A DNA stretch of 35,398 bases from Deltaproteobacteria bacterium (GTDB lineage Bacteria > Myxococcota_A > Polyangia > JACPQR01). Where the stretch lies: positions 1-35,398 of the forward strand of contig JACPQR010000118.1 in the NCBI GenBank assembly GCA_016190375.1. The letters run 5' to 3'. The translations under genes and the position numbers were made by a program. Below the pieces are notes generated by a model. It did not search any database. It was not told where the DNA came from and saw only the letters and a list, made by a program, of their open reading frames with translations. This document shows, one piece after another, positions 18,079 through 26,873 of the stretch (its first letter is position 1; the number at the start of each line of letters is the position of its first letter).

Positions 18079-19130
18079 GAGCTCTGCTCTTTTACCATTT
18101 TCAGGAGGGTCTCGGCGATGCGACCGAGCGGCACGACCTTGTGCACGCAGCCCGTCCGCACCGCGGCGCCGGGCATCCCGAAGATGACCGCCGTCTCGGG
18201 CGCCTCGGCCATCACCCTCCCGCCACGGGCCGCGACCTCCTGGACGCCGTCCTTGCCGTCGTCTCCCATTCCGGTGAGGACGACCGCGACGAGGTCCGGG
18301 CCGAAGACGCCGGCGGCGGTCGTGAACAGTCGATCCACCGAGGGGACGTACCGATCGCCAGGCGCCGGCGCGACCACGCGCACTCGCCGCGCCTCGCCGT
18401 CCTGGGCCACCTCGAGGCACCTGCGCCCAGGGGCGACGAGGACGACCCCCTTGGCGAGCAGCTCGCCATCGGTGGCCTCGCGAACGGCGCAGGCGCTGCG
18501 CCGATCGAGCCGCTCCGCGAAGGTCCGCGTGAACTTCTCCGGCATGTGCTGCGCAACGACGACCGCGGCGTCGAGGTCCGCCGGCAGCTTCTCGACGAGC
18601 TCGCCGATCGCCGCGGGACCACCCGTGGAAGCGCCGATCGCCACGAGCGTCTTCGCGGGCGTTCCGGGCTGTGTGCGCGTGGTCGTGGGAAGCGTGACGG
18701 ACCCGGTGATCGGCGGCTCGTGGCCCCTGATCGCCCTCGCGCTCAGGTGTCGCACCATCCCGACCTTGGCCAGGATCTCCTCCCTGTGCGCCACCGGGTC
18801 GTCGTCCTTTCCGGGCTTGGCGATGAAGTCGAGCGCCCCCAGCTCGAGGGCCTTGAAGACGTTCTCCTTCCCGCTGTAGGTCGACACCACGATGACCGGG
18901 AGCGGCAGGCGGCTCATCAGGATCCTGAGGAACGTGAAGCCGTCCATGCGCGGCATCTGCAGGTCCAGCGTGACGAGGTCGGGCTTGAGCGTCAGCGCCG
19001 ATCGTAGCGCCTCCTCGCCGTCCGAGGCCTTGCCCACGACCTCGACCTCGGGGGCGGACTGGAGGATCTCCTGGATCGTCCGTCTGTTCGTCGCCGAATC
19101 GTCGACGATGAGGACGCGGATCGGGTTCAT
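18075..19130 (-). CDS. cheB: Chemotaxis response regulator protein-glutamate methylesterase CheB
   Basis: 351 residues: receiver domain (D10, D11, phospho-acceptor D56 in LVTLDLQMP, K105), linker of about 50 residues rich in Thr/Pro, then the CheB methylesterase/deamidase domain. Catalytic residues are S168 (AIGASTGGP), H195 (VVAQHMP) and the Asp of LTGMGDDG. It removes methyl groups from receptors when phosphorylated. ATG 19128-19130 overlaps the cheR stop as ATGA and has GGAG six bases upstream. The presence of both CheB and CheR implies a methylated partner, yet none is encoded next to them. Confidence 0.96.
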   Translation of the reverse strand: MNPIRVLIVDDSATNRRTIQEILQSAPEVEVVGKASDGEEALRSALTLKPDLVTLDLQMPRMDGFTFLRILMSRLPLPVIVVSTYSGKENVFKALELGALDFIAKPGKDDDPVAHREEILAKVGMVRHLSARAIRGHEPPITGSVTLPTTTRTQPGTPAKTLVAIGASTGGPAAIGELVEKLPADLDAAVVVAQHMPEKFTRTFAERLDRRSACAVREATDGELLAKGVVLVAPGRRCLEVAQDGEARRVRVVAPAPGDRYVPSVDRLFTTAAGVFGPDLVAVVLTGMGDDGKDGVQEVAARGGRVMAEAPETAVIFGMPGAAVRTGCVHKVVPLGRIAETLLKMVKEQSS

Positions 19131-20002
19131 GGTCTCTCCAGGGGCCGCGCCAGAGGCCGACGGTACACGAGATCGTTCTCGAGGTGGACGATCTCGAACG
19201 AGGTCGACAGGTGGATGAGAGACTCCGAATGTCCGAGGAGCAGGTACCCGCCGGGCAGGAGCCGCTCGTAGAACCGGTCGATCACCTTCCGGCGGGCCTC
19301 GTTGTCGAAGTAGATGAGGACGTTCCGGCAGAAGACCACGTCCACCCGCCCGATGAGGGCGATCCGGTCGTCCTCGACGAGGTTCAGGTGCCCGAAGTGG
19401 CACATCCCCCTGACCCTGTCCGCGACGTGCATTCCATCGGGGCGCTCGACGAAGAAGCTCCTCCGGTACGAGTCGGGCGTCACGCGGAACGCGCCCTTGC
19501 CGTAGATCCCGCGGCGCGCGTGCTGTAGCACGCGACGATTGATGTCGTTGCCGAAGACCTTGACGTCCCAGCCCTCGAACAGCCCGCTCTCGAGGATGAG
19601 CATCGCGATCGTGTAGACCTCCTCGCCCGTCGAGCAGCCCGCGCTCCACACGCAGAGCCCGCTCGCCCTCCCGCCTGCCCGCTCGAAGAGCTCCGGGAGG
19701 ATCTCGCTCTTGAACGCCCGGAGCTGGTAGTCCTCGCGAAAGAAGTAGGTCTCGTTCAGCGTCAGGGCCTCGATCGCCTCCTCGAGCTCCGCCCGCGCGC
19801 CGGGGTGGTAGCGCAGGTACTGGTGGTACTCGGCGAAGCTGCCGAGGCCCAGCGCCGCGACCCTGTCGCGCAGCCGCCGCTCGACGAGGTACTGCGAGTC
19901 GTCGCCGAAGCAGATGCCCGACGATCGGTTCACGATGTCGCGGATCAGCCGGAACTCCTCGATCTCGAGCCGCGGCTCGGCGCTGGCGAAGGAGACGTTC
20001 AC
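19127..20002 (-). CDS. cheR: CheR-type protein-glutamate O-methyltransferase
   Basis: 291 residues. The N-terminal helical domain (EFRLIRDIVNRSSGICFGDD, RRLRDRVAALGLGSFAEY) precedes the SAM-binding domain: LTLNETYFFRE, LCVWSAGCSTGEEVYTIAM, VFGNDINRRVLQHARRG, FCRNVLIYFD and GGYLLLGHSESL. These are standard CheR motifs. No C-terminal TPR is present. It methylates receptor glutamates with SAM. GTG 20000-20002 overlaps the HEAT-gene stop as GTGA; only a weak GGGA lies upstream, so re-initiation may matter. Confidence 0.96.
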   Translation of the reverse strand: MNVSFASAEPRLEIEEFRLIRDIVNRSSGICFGDDSQYLVERRLRDRVAALGLGSFAEYHQYLRYHPGARAELEEAIEALTLNETYFFREDYQLRAFKSEILPELFERAGGRASGLCVWSAGCSTGEEVYTIAMLILESGLFEGWDVKVFGNDINRRVLQHARRGIYGKGAFRVTPDSYRRSFFVERPDGMHVADRVRGMCHFGHLNLVEDDRIALIGRVDVVFCRNVLIYFDNEARRKVIDRFYERLLPGGYLLLGHSESLIHLSTSFEIVHLENDLVYRRPLARPLERP

Positions 20003-22035
20003 GCGAGCTTTCCCAGCGCACGTTCGATCGCGGCGCGGACCAGATCGTCCCGTTCGCAGGCGAGCCGGCGGTCCAGGGCCGGCCGCACGACCTGCAGGCC
20101 GGACTCCCCGAGGAGCTCGGCCGCGAGCCGGCGGACGTCCCAGGCCGCGTGGTCGAGGCAGGTGGCCAGCCGCACCGCGCCCCTGGGGTCGGAGATCTTC
20201 GCGAGCGAGCGGAGCGCCTGCTTGACGACCTCCGGATCAGGGTGCCCCAGCGCCTCGATCAGGAGCTCGTCGTCGCCACGGTCTCCGACCCGAGGATCGC
20301 CCAGCCCGCGCAGGGCCTCGAGGCCGGCCATCGCCACGGCGCCCGACGCGGACCCCACCAGGCTCCTCAGCGCCGGGACGGCGGCCTGATCGCCAATCTC
20401 GACGAGGGCCCGGGCTGCAGCGGCGACGACCATGGGCTCCGCGCTGCCCAGCGTCGAGACGAGCGACTCCAGCGCCCGCGCGCCGCCGAGGGCACCCAGG
20501 GCTCTCGCCGCCGCCGCCTGGACCTCCGGCCGCTCGTCGGCCAGCGCGAAGATCACCGCCTCGCGGGCGCCCTCACCGCCCACGCGCGCGAGCGCCTCGA
20601 CGGCCGCGCGTCGCAGGTTCGAGTCCGCGGAGCCGAGCGCTGCCTGAAGTCGCGGGACGTCGGCCTCGGTGCCGACGGCGCCCAGGACTCCGCACAGGAG
20701 CGCACCGCCCGGCGCCTCGAGGGCGATCGAGGCGATCCTGCCCTGTACGAGCGTCGCGTTGCGGCCGCCCAGCGCCGCGAGAGCGAGCCCAGCCGCTCGC
20801 GCCGTCCGCGCGCTCCCCCGCTGCACCCGCTCCACGAGCAGGCCGATCGCATCCGCGCAGTCGAGGATCCCCAGCCCTTGCGCGGCGGCCGCTGCCACCA
20901 GATCGTCATCGGAGCCGAGGAGCTCGGACAGGCGCGCCGACGCCGATTTCACGACCTCGTGCCCTGCGATCCGCGCGAGCTCGGCCGCGATCGGGAGCAG
21001 CGTCGAGAGCGCGCGCTCCGGCACGGTTCGGGTGGCGGCGACGAGGTCCGCGGCGGCCGCTGGCCCTCGTCGCCTGAGCGCCTCGTCCACGAGACCCGCG
21101 AGGTCGTCCTCGGCAGCCGCCTCCGCGAGCAGCGCGGTCGCGCTGGGCTGCCCGGTGAGGTCGAGGAGCCGCGTCGCCGCCACTCGCTCGGCGGCGCTGC
21201 CCGACCTGAGGAGGTCCGCGAACAGACCGAGCTCTGCCGGGCCGAGCGCCCCGGCCTCGGAGGCGATCGCGCCCCGCAGCTCCGAGTGCCGGGCCAGCTC
21301 GCCGAGCGAGATCGCGCTCGCCGCCGCGATCCCGCGCACGTGGTCGCGCAGCGCCACGAAGAGAGGATGAACGGCCCCCGGGTCGACCGTCCTGCCGAGG
21401 GCCTCGATCGCCGCTCGGCGCAGGATCCGGTCGGAGAGGAGCGGCACGAGGAGCGAGACCGGCAAGCGCGCGCTGGCGCGGTTGCATGCCTCGAGCGCGG
21501 CCAGTCTCAGGAAGGGGTCGCGGTTCTCGCGAAGGACGATGGACTGGAGCGCGCGGACTGCCTCGGCGCCACCGACCCGGCCGAGGGACTCGACCGCCGC
21601 CGCGCGCAGGTTCGGCTCCTCGCTCTGGCTGAACTCGAGCAGCGCCGGCAGGCCCCTCGGGTCGCGGATGTCTCCGAGCGCCTCGATCGCGAACTTCTGC
21701 GCGGACGCAGACATCGACCCCAGCCTGGCGACGAGCGGCTGGACCGCGTCCGGACCGATCCCGACGAGCGACTCCACGGCCGAGTTCCGCAGGCCGACGT
21801 TCCCCTCCGTCTCGAGGGCGCAGACGATCGCCCCGACGAGCTCGGCCCTGAGCCTCACTTGACCGGCCGCGACGCGGGCGGCCTCCTTCCGGACGCGCCA
21901 GTCCTCGTCTCCGAGCGCCCGGAGGAGGATCTCGACGACCTCGGGCTCCACCAGCTCCGAGGCGCGCGCGGTCGCGGTCCTGCGCACCTCCGCGTCCCCG
22001 GAGGCGAGCGCGGCCAGGAGCTCCGATGCCGTCAC
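19999..22035 (-). CDS. HEAT-repeat protein of the che operon
   Basis: 678 residues made almost wholly of about 20 HEAT/PBS-lyase-type helical repeats, each near 30 residues, with the pattern D..VR..A..ALG....A...L. Examples are DEDWRVRKEAARVAAGQV, EPNLRAAAVESLGRVGGAEA, SADSNLRRAAVEALARVGGEGA, DERPEVQAAAARALGALGGARA and HPDPEVVKQALRSLAKISDP. There is no signal peptide or membrane helix. Such solenoids bind proteins. HEAT-like proteins (Cpc type) occur in some Myxococcus che clusters from memory, so it probably scaffolds or regulates CheA/CheW or an output protein. GTG 22033-22035 overlaps the cheW stop as GTGA, with GGAGG six bases upstream. Confidence 0.9.
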   Translation of the reverse strand: MTASELLAALASGDAEVRRTATARASELVEPEVVEILLRALGDEDWRVRKEAARVAAGQVRLRAELVGAIVCALETEGNVGLRNSAVESLVGIGPDAVQPLVARLGSMSASAQKFAIEALGDIRDPRGLPALLEFSQSEEPNLRAAAVESLGRVGGAEAVRALQSIVLRENRDPFLRLAALEACNRASARLPVSLLVPLLSDRILRRAAIEALGRTVDPGAVHPLFVALRDHVRGIAAASAISLGELARHSELRGAIASEAGALGPAELGLFADLLRSGSAAERVAATRLLDLTGQPSATALLAEAAAEDDLAGLVDEALRRRGPAAAADLVAATRTVPERALSTLLPIAAELARIAGHEVVKSASARLSELLGSDDDLVAAAAAQGLGILDCADAIGLLVERVQRGSARTARAAGLALAALGGRNATLVQGRIASIALEAPGGALLCGVLGAVGTEADVPRLQAALGSADSNLRRAAVEALARVGGEGAREAVIFALADERPEVQAAAARALGALGGARALESLVSTLGSAEPMVVAAAARALVEIGDQAAVPALRSLVGSASGAVAMAGLEALRGLGDPRVGDRGDDELLIEALGHPDPEVVKQALRSLAKISDPRGAVRLATCLDHAAWDVRRLAAELLGESGLQVVRPALDRRLACERDDLVRAAIERALGKLA

Positions 22036-22520
22036 TCCCGACCTCCGCTCGGCAGCGCCGCGACCAGAGGCGCCGCGAGGTCCTCATCGGTCGCGATCGC
22101 GTCGAGATCGACGAGGAAGACCAGCGAGCCTTCGTGCGATGCGACGCCAGCGATGAAGCGCGCCGCGGAGGTGATCGCAAGGGTCGGCGGAGCACGCAGA
22201 TCGGACGAGGCTACGCCGAACACGGAGGTGACCGAGTCCACGGCGAGCCCTACGTCGACGCCCGAGGCGTCCGCGATGATCCACTTCGACCGGCGAGAAT
22301 CGGGCGCGGGCTGCAGGCCGAACCTCCTGTGCATGTCCACGACCGGGATCGTCTGGCCCCGGTGGTCGGCGACGCCGACGACGTACGTCGGACAGTGCGG
22401 GACCGATACGACACAGAGCGGGTTCACGATCTCGCGCACCCTCAGGATGTCGACCGCATAGTGGGTGTCGCCGACCATGAAGCCGACCATGTTCTTGCCG
22501 ATTGCGTTGTCGTGTCTCAT
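22032..22520 (-). CDS. cheW: CheW-like adaptor (second of two)
   Basis: 162 residues, single CheW domain. VGFMVGDTHYAVDILRVREIV is followed by YVVGVADHRGQTIPVVDMHRRFG, then WIIADASGVDVGLAVDSVTSVFGV, and a final strand pair FIAGVASHEGSLVFLVDLD. It couples CheA to a sensor. The ATG is seven bases after the stop of the first cheW gene. It differs from its neighbour by lacking the Pro/Ala-rich N-terminal extension and having a C-terminal tail. Two unlike CheW proteins suggest two inputs or two positions in an array. Confidence 0.93.
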   Translation of the reverse strand: MRHDNAIGKNMVGFMVGDTHYAVDILRVREIVNPLCVVSVPHCPTYVVGVADHRGQTIPVVDMHRRFGLQPAPDSRRSKWIIADASGVDVGLAVDSVTSVFGVASSDLRAPPTLAITSAARFIAGVASHEGSLVFLVDLDAIATDEDLAAPLVAALPSGGRE

Positions 22521-22527
22521 GGAAAGT

Positions 22528-23079
22528 TCAGATCCCGGCCAGGACCGCTCCGAGGTCCAGGAGCACCCACATCGACTCGCCGTGGCGCCCGACGCCGGCC
22601 AGGAGCTCCGCGTGCTTCGCCCCGACGACCGCTGGCGCCTCCTCGATCTGCGCGCGCGTCAGCCGGACCACCTCGCTGACGCTGTCGACCACGAGCCCCA
22701 TCTGCTCCCCGGCGCGGTCGACCACCAGCACCCGCGTGCGCCGATCGAACGGGCGCTCCGGCAGTCCCACGCGCCGGCGCAGGTCCACGAGCGTGACGAC
22801 CGTTCCGCGGACCGAGATGATCCCGAGGACGTCCACGGGCGCGCGCGGCACCTCGGTGATCGTCGGGACCTTGAGGATCTCGCGGACCGTCGGCAACGGC
22901 AGCGCGTACTCCTCCTGGTCGAGGTGAAAGCCCAGGTACTCGATGGTCACGACGGGTCGCGCATCGCCCCGAAAGAGCGGGCGTGGCGTCCGAGGCGCGG
23001 GCGCGAGCGCGCCCGGTTCGCCCTTGGCGAGCGGCGCTCGCGGGGGCGGCCGGGACGGACGGCTCGAACCGCCGCTCAC
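22528..23079 (-). CDS. cheW: CheW-like adaptor with Pro/Ala-rich N-terminal extension
   Basis: 183 residues. Residues 1-45 are disordered-looking and rich in Pro, Arg, Ala and Ser. The CheW domain follows: YLGFHLDQEEYALPLPTVREI, ITEVPRAPVDVLGIISVRG, VTLVDLRRRVGLPE, VLVVDRAGEQMGLVVDSVSEVVRL and SMWVLLDLGAVLAGI. GTG 23077-23079 overlaps the cheA stop as GTGA and has GGAG seven bases upstream. The domain is complete, including the conserved ISVRG loop that contacts CheA and receptors. Confidence 0.93.
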   Translation of the reverse strand: MSGGSSRPSRPPPRAPLAKGEPGALAPAPRTPRPLFRGDARPVVTIEYLGFHLDQEEYALPLPTVREILKVPTITEVPRAPVDVLGIISVRGTVVTLVDLRRRVGLPERPFDRRTRVLVVDRAGEQMGLVVDSVSEVVRLTRAQIEEAPAVVGAKHAELLAGVGRHGESMWVLLDLGAVLAGI

Positions 23080-25247
23080 GGCCGCGCTCCGATCTCGCTC
23101 GTCCGGAGCTCGAGCGCGAGCACCTCCTCCACGAGCGAGGGCACGTCGAGGACGAGCGCGAGGCCATCGGCCCCGAGATCGGTCGCGCCCGCGAGCCCCC
23201 GGATCGCAGAGAGCGAACGGCCGAGGGCCTTGATGACGATGTCCTGCTGGCCGATCAGCCGGTCCACGACGAAGCCGACCCGCCTGCCCGCCATGCCGGC
23301 GACGACGATGTACTCGGTGCGAGGGCCCGCTTGCTCCTCCCAGCCGAAGAGCTGGCCGAGGCGGCACAGGGGCAAGGTCGCCCCACGGAGCGAGATCACC
23401 TCGCGCCCCTCGATCGTGCGGAGCTGATCGGCGCGCAACGGAAGCGCCTCCTGCACCGTCGAGAGCGCCAGCGCGAACGTGCGGTCCGCGACCTCGACCA
23501 CGAGCGCCGAGATGATCGCCAGGGTGATGGGAAGCGTGATGGTCAGCTTGGTGCCTATCCCGACCTCGCTCTGGACGTCGATGACGCCGCCGAGGCGCGA
23601 GATGTTGGTCTTGACGACGTCCATCCCCACGCCACGCCCGGACAGCTCGTCCGCTGTCCGCTTCGTCGACAGACCCGGCAGGAAGACCAGGCCGAGCAGA
23701 TCGCGCCGCGACAGCTCGCGCCCCGACTCCACGGTGATGAACCCGCGATCGATCGCCGTCCTCAGGAGCTCCTCCTCGTCGATGCCCCGCCCGTCGTCCT
23801 CCACCTCGAGCACGACGTGGCTGCCCTTCTGGTAGGCGTTGAGCGCGATCGTCCCGACCGCGGGCTTGCCGGCGGCCTGGCGCTCGGCCGAGTGCTCGAT
23901 CCCGTGGTCGATCGCGTTCCGGATGAGGTGCATGAGCGGGTCGGACAGCTCCTCGACGATCAGCTTGTCGACCTCCGTGTCGGACCCGGACACGACGAAG
24001 CGGATCTCCTTGGCCTCCTCGCGCGAGATCTGTCGGACGATCCGGGCCAGCTTGTCGAAGACCTGGCCGAGGGGCACCATCCTCACCTCGAGGATCCCCT
24101 CCTGCAGGTCCGAGAGCTGCCGGTCGAAGCCGCGGTTCATGCGGTGCAGCTCGGGACCGAGCTCCTTGAGCAGGCCCGCGGCGCGTATGCGCTCGCCGAC
24201 CCGGGCGAAGGCGTTCCCGAAGATCGACAGCTCGCCGACGATGTTCATCAGCCGGTCGAGCTTGCGGATGTCGACGCGGACGGTCTGCGACACGCTGCGG
24301 ATCGTCGTGGGCGCCGAGACGTGCTCGAGCGCCGTCGGCGGCCCGGGTGGGGCGCTCGAGGGGAACGAGGGCGCGGAGTCGATCTCGCCGAACGGCGCGG
24401 ACAGCTCGGCGCCCACGGGCAGGGTGCCCGGCGCGCCGGCCGCGGGCGGGGGCGCGGGCAGCACGGTGGGGCGACCCACGAACTTGCGCGGCACCTCGAT
24501 CACCTGGACCTTGTCCGACGACAGCGCCTTCGCGACCTCGGCGAACGGCCGGTGCGACGCGAGGAGGATGTCCAGGTCGATCGCGTCCTCGGTGGATCCG
24601 GTGGAGGAGGGCAGGAAGGTGATGATCTCGCCGAACGGCTTCGCGGCGAGCTTCAGCGCCTCCAGGTCCGTGTCGATGACGGAGAGCTCGAAGTGCGCGC
24701 AGAGCCGGAAGAGGTTGCAGCCGCCGTTGACGTTGGTCCGAAGGCGATGCTCCTCGTACTCGGTGAGGACCGCGAGGAGGCCCGCGTCGAGCTCGTACTC
24801 GCCCAGCGTCACGTTCTGCCCGGTCGGCTTCTTCGCGGCGGCACGGTCGAGGCGTACGAGGAGGTCCTCGACCTCCGACCCCTCGGCGTCGACGCCGGCC
24901 TTGAGGTCCCCCAGCATGCGGTTGTAAAGCTCCACGCTGTCGAACAGGAGGTCGAGGACCTCGGCGGACAGCGCCATCCGTCCGAGCCTCAGGTCGTCGA
25001 GGACGTTCTCCAGGTTGTGCGAGAGGCTGGTCATCCGCCCGACGCCGAACAGGCCCGACAGCCCCTTGAGCGTGTGCACCGCGCGGAAGACGTTGTTCAG
25101 CAGATCGGGGTCCTGCTCGCCTCGCTTCTGGCACTGGTCGAGCAGGAGCAGGTCCCTGCTCAGCCACTCGACGATCTCCTGCGCCTCGGAGAAGAACTCC
25201 GACAGGGCGCGATCGGTCCTCGCGCCCGGCGGCTCGGACCCGGTCAC
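23076..25247 (-). CDS. cheA: Chemotaxis histidine kinase CheA
   Basis: 723 residues. The P1/HPt domain has phospho-His H58 (VFRAVHTLKGLSGLFG). Residues ~150-260 form a second domain (LRTNVNGGCNLFRLCAHFELS, GEIITFLPSS) in place of a classic P2, then a Pro/Ala linker. Next come the dimerisation domain (VRVDIRKLDRLMNIVGEL), ATP-binding P4 with N box HLIRNAIDHGIEHS, G1 VEDDGRGID and G2 GRGVGMDVVKTNI, and C-terminal P5/CheW-like regulatory domain (LVVEVADRTFALALSTVQEA, ISLRGATLPLCRLG). No receiver domain is fused, consistent with the separate CheY proteins. GTG 25245-25247 overlaps the cheY stop as GTGA with GGAGGG six bases upstream. Confidence 0.96.
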   Translation of the reverse strand: MTGSEPPGARTDRALSEFFSEAQEIVEWLSRDLLLLDQCQKRGEQDPDLLNNVFRAVHTLKGLSGLFGVGRMTSLSHNLENVLDDLRLGRMALSAEVLDLLFDSVELYNRMLGDLKAGVDAEGSEVEDLLVRLDRAAAKKPTGQNVTLGEYELDAGLLAVLTEYEEHRLRTNVNGGCNLFRLCAHFELSVIDTDLEALKLAAKPFGEIITFLPSSTGSTEDAIDLDILLASHRPFAEVAKALSSDKVQVIEVPRKFVGRPTVLPAPPPAAGAPGTLPVGAELSAPFGEIDSAPSFPSSAPPGPPTALEHVSAPTTIRSVSQTVRVDIRKLDRLMNIVGELSIFGNAFARVGERIRAAGLLKELGPELHRMNRGFDRQLSDLQEGILEVRMVPLGQVFDKLARIVRQISREEAKEIRFVVSGSDTEVDKLIVEELSDPLMHLIRNAIDHGIEHSAERQAAGKPAVGTIALNAYQKGSHVVLEVEDDGRGIDEEELLRTAIDRGFITVESGRELSRRDLLGLVFLPGLSTKRTADELSGRGVGMDVVKTNISRLGGVIDVQSEVGIGTKLTITLPITLAIISALVVEVADRTFALALSTVQEALPLRADQLRTIEGREVISLRGATLPLCRLGQLFGWEEQAGPRTEYIVVAGMAGRRVGFVVDRLIGQQDIVIKALGRSLSAIRGLAGATDLGADGLALVLDVPSLVEEVLALELRTSEIGARP

Positions 25248-25639
25248 GGAAGGCCCTCCAGGCCTGCTCGCGCCCCGAGGAGCCTCTTCTCGACGACCGC
25301 GCGCAGGTCGTCCGCGGAGAAGGGCTTGACCAGGTAGTCGGTGGCCCCGAGCGCGATTGCCCGCTCCCGGTCGCGGGGCGAGGCGTCGGTCGAGATGATC
25401 ACGATGGGGACGTCTCGGTGGCTCTCGCTCTGGCGAACGAAGCGGATGAGCTCGAGCCCGTTGATGTCCGGCATGTTGATGTCCGTCACGATCAGGTCGT
25501 AGCGCCGCCGCGGGAGCACGCGCAGGGCCTCGAAGCCGTTCTCGGCCAGGGCCACGTCGCAGCTCTCGATCGGTTCCAGCGAGGCGCGGACGAAGGCCCG
25601 CATCGCGGGCGAGTCCTCCACGACCAGAATTGCGGGCAC
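25244..25639 (-). CDS. CheY-like response regulator, first gene of the che operon
   Basis: 131-residue receiver domain. E8/D9, phospho-acceptor D53 (LIVTDINMPDINGLEL), S83/T84 and K105 (YLVKPF) are present. The start is GTG 25637-25639, with no recognisable ribosome binding site; it may have a short leader. It is divergent from the M20 amidohydrolase across 46 bases (25640-25685), where the operon promoter must lie or just beyond. TACACT (minus strand, 25647-25652) resembles a -10 but sits very near the start. Confidence 0.93.
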   Translation of the reverse strand: MPAILVVEDSPAMRAFVRASLEPIESCDVALAENGFEALRVLPRRRYDLIVTDINMPDINGLELIRFVRQSESHRDVPIVIISTDASPRDRERAIALGATDYLVKPFSADDLRAVVEKRLLGARAGLEGLP

Positions 25640-25685
25640 GGCCGGGAGTGTAGCATCCCCAGGATGGTGTTAGCTTCCGCTCGTC

Positions 25686-26873
25686 ATGGAATGGACCGAC
25701 CAGTTGCGAGGACACGTCTCGTCGCTCGAGGCCGAGCTGGTGGCGCTCAGGCATCGCCTTCACGAGCGCCCCGAGGTCTCGCACGAGGAGGTCGAGACCG
25801 CCGGCACGGTGGCAGAGGCGCTGCGCGCCCTGGGCCTCGAGCCCACGACCGGGGTCGCGGGCCACGGAGTAGTGGTCAACCTGCGTCTGGGTGACGGCCC
25901 GCGCATCGTCGCGATGCGCGCCGACATGGACGCGCTTCCGATCCAGGACTGCAAGCCAGCTTCGGTCGCCCATCGCTCGACGCGGGCCGGCGTCATGCAC
26001 GCCTGCGGCCACGACCTGCACACCACGATCCTCGTGGGAGTCGCCCGGGCGCTCGCCCGCGCTGGCGTCCGCGCGCCAGGAACCGTCCGCCTCCTCTTCC
26101 AGCCCGCCGAGGAGGCGACGCCGGGCGGCGCAAACGGGATGGCGGCCGCCGGCGTGATGGAAGGCGTCAGCGGGATCTTCGCGGTGCACTCGGACCCGAC
26201 GCTCCCGCCCGGCCGGATTGGCCTCAGGCGCGGGCCCGCGACCGCGTCGACCGATCAGTTCACGATCGAGGTGATCGGGCGCGGGGGCCACTCGTCGCGC
26301 CCGCATCAGGCCATCGACGCCATCGCCGTCGCGTCGGCGATCCTGACCGGCATCTACCAGCTACGTGGCGCTCGGATCGACCCCAGGCGCGCCGCGGTCG
26401 TGAACGTCGGACGCATCCGTGGCGGCGAGGCCCCGAACGCCCTCGGTGGCGGGTGCGTCCTGGAGGGGTGCATCCGCACCGCCGACCCCGAGTCACGCCT
26501 GATCCTGGCCGAGGCGCTCCGTACTCTCGCCCGGACGTCGGCGGAGGCGGCCGGAGCACGGGTGTCCGTCGCGATCGCGAACGGCGCCCCTCCCCTCGTC
26601 AACGACTCCGTCCTGGCCGGGCTGGTCGAGAAGACCGCGCTCGCCGTCCTGGGCCCCGGCAGCGTCGAGGAGCTGCCCGAGCCGTCGATGGGCGGCGAGG
26701 ATTTCGCCGTGTACGGCCAGCACGCGCCCGCCATGCTCGTCCGGCTCGGCACGGCGCGACCCGGCGACTACGTGCCCCTGCACTCGAGCGTCTTCGACGT
26801 CGACGATCGCGCGATCGTCCCGGCCGTCACGCTGATGTCGGCCGTGCTGCTCGAGCTCTTGGGGAACGACTAG
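25686..26873 (+). CDS. M20D-family metal-dependent amidohydrolase
   Basis: 395 residues, cytosolic (no signal peptide). It hydrolyses N-acyl or aminoacyl amides; family members act on N-acetyl amino acids, hippurate, IAA conjugates or N-acetyl-diaminopimelate. The metal-site motif is HACGHDLHTT (C107, H109), with catalytic/metal E142-E143 in QPAEEATPGGA, His of AVHSDP, lid-domain IGRGGHSSRPHQAIDA, EGCIRTADPESR, and MGGEDFAVYG with LHSSVFDVDD at the end. The exact substrate is not determined. The ATG has no strong ribosome binding site. Its TAG stop overlaps the recO stop on the other strand (shared CTAG). Confidence 0.9.
   Translation: MEWTDQLRGHVSSLEAELVALRHRLHERPEVSHEEVETAGTVAEALRALGLEPTTGVAGHGVVVNLRLGDGPRIVAMRADMDALPIQDCKPASVAHRSTRAGVMHACGHDLHTTILVGVARALARAGVRAPGTVRLLFQPAEEATPGGANGMAAAGVMEGVSGIFAVHSDPTLPPGRIGLRRGPATASTDQFTIEVIGRGGHSSRPHQAIDAIAVASAILTGIYQLRGARIDPRRAAVVNVGRIRGGEAPNALGGGCVLEGCIRTADPESRLILAEALRTLARTSAEAAGARVSVAIANGAPPLVNDSVLAGLVEKTALAVLGPGSVEELPEPSMGGEDFAVYGQHAPAMLVRLGTARPGDYVPLHSSVFDVDDRAIVPAVTLMSAVLLELLGND

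Noticed and set aside
20149..22461. 770-residue plus-strand frame opposite the HEAT-repeat gene
   Set aside because: Composition is Arg/Gly/Gln-rich without domains; the minus strand shows regular HEAT repeats.
22983..25337. Very long open frame on the plus strand opposite cheA
   Set aside because: GC-rich shadow frame; the opposite strand carries all CheA motifs, and the plus-strand protein is only Arg/Asp/Glu-rich low complexity.
25647..25652. TACACT as the -10 of the che operon
   Set aside because: It lies about seven bases from the start codon with no matching -35; noted only in the cheY entry.
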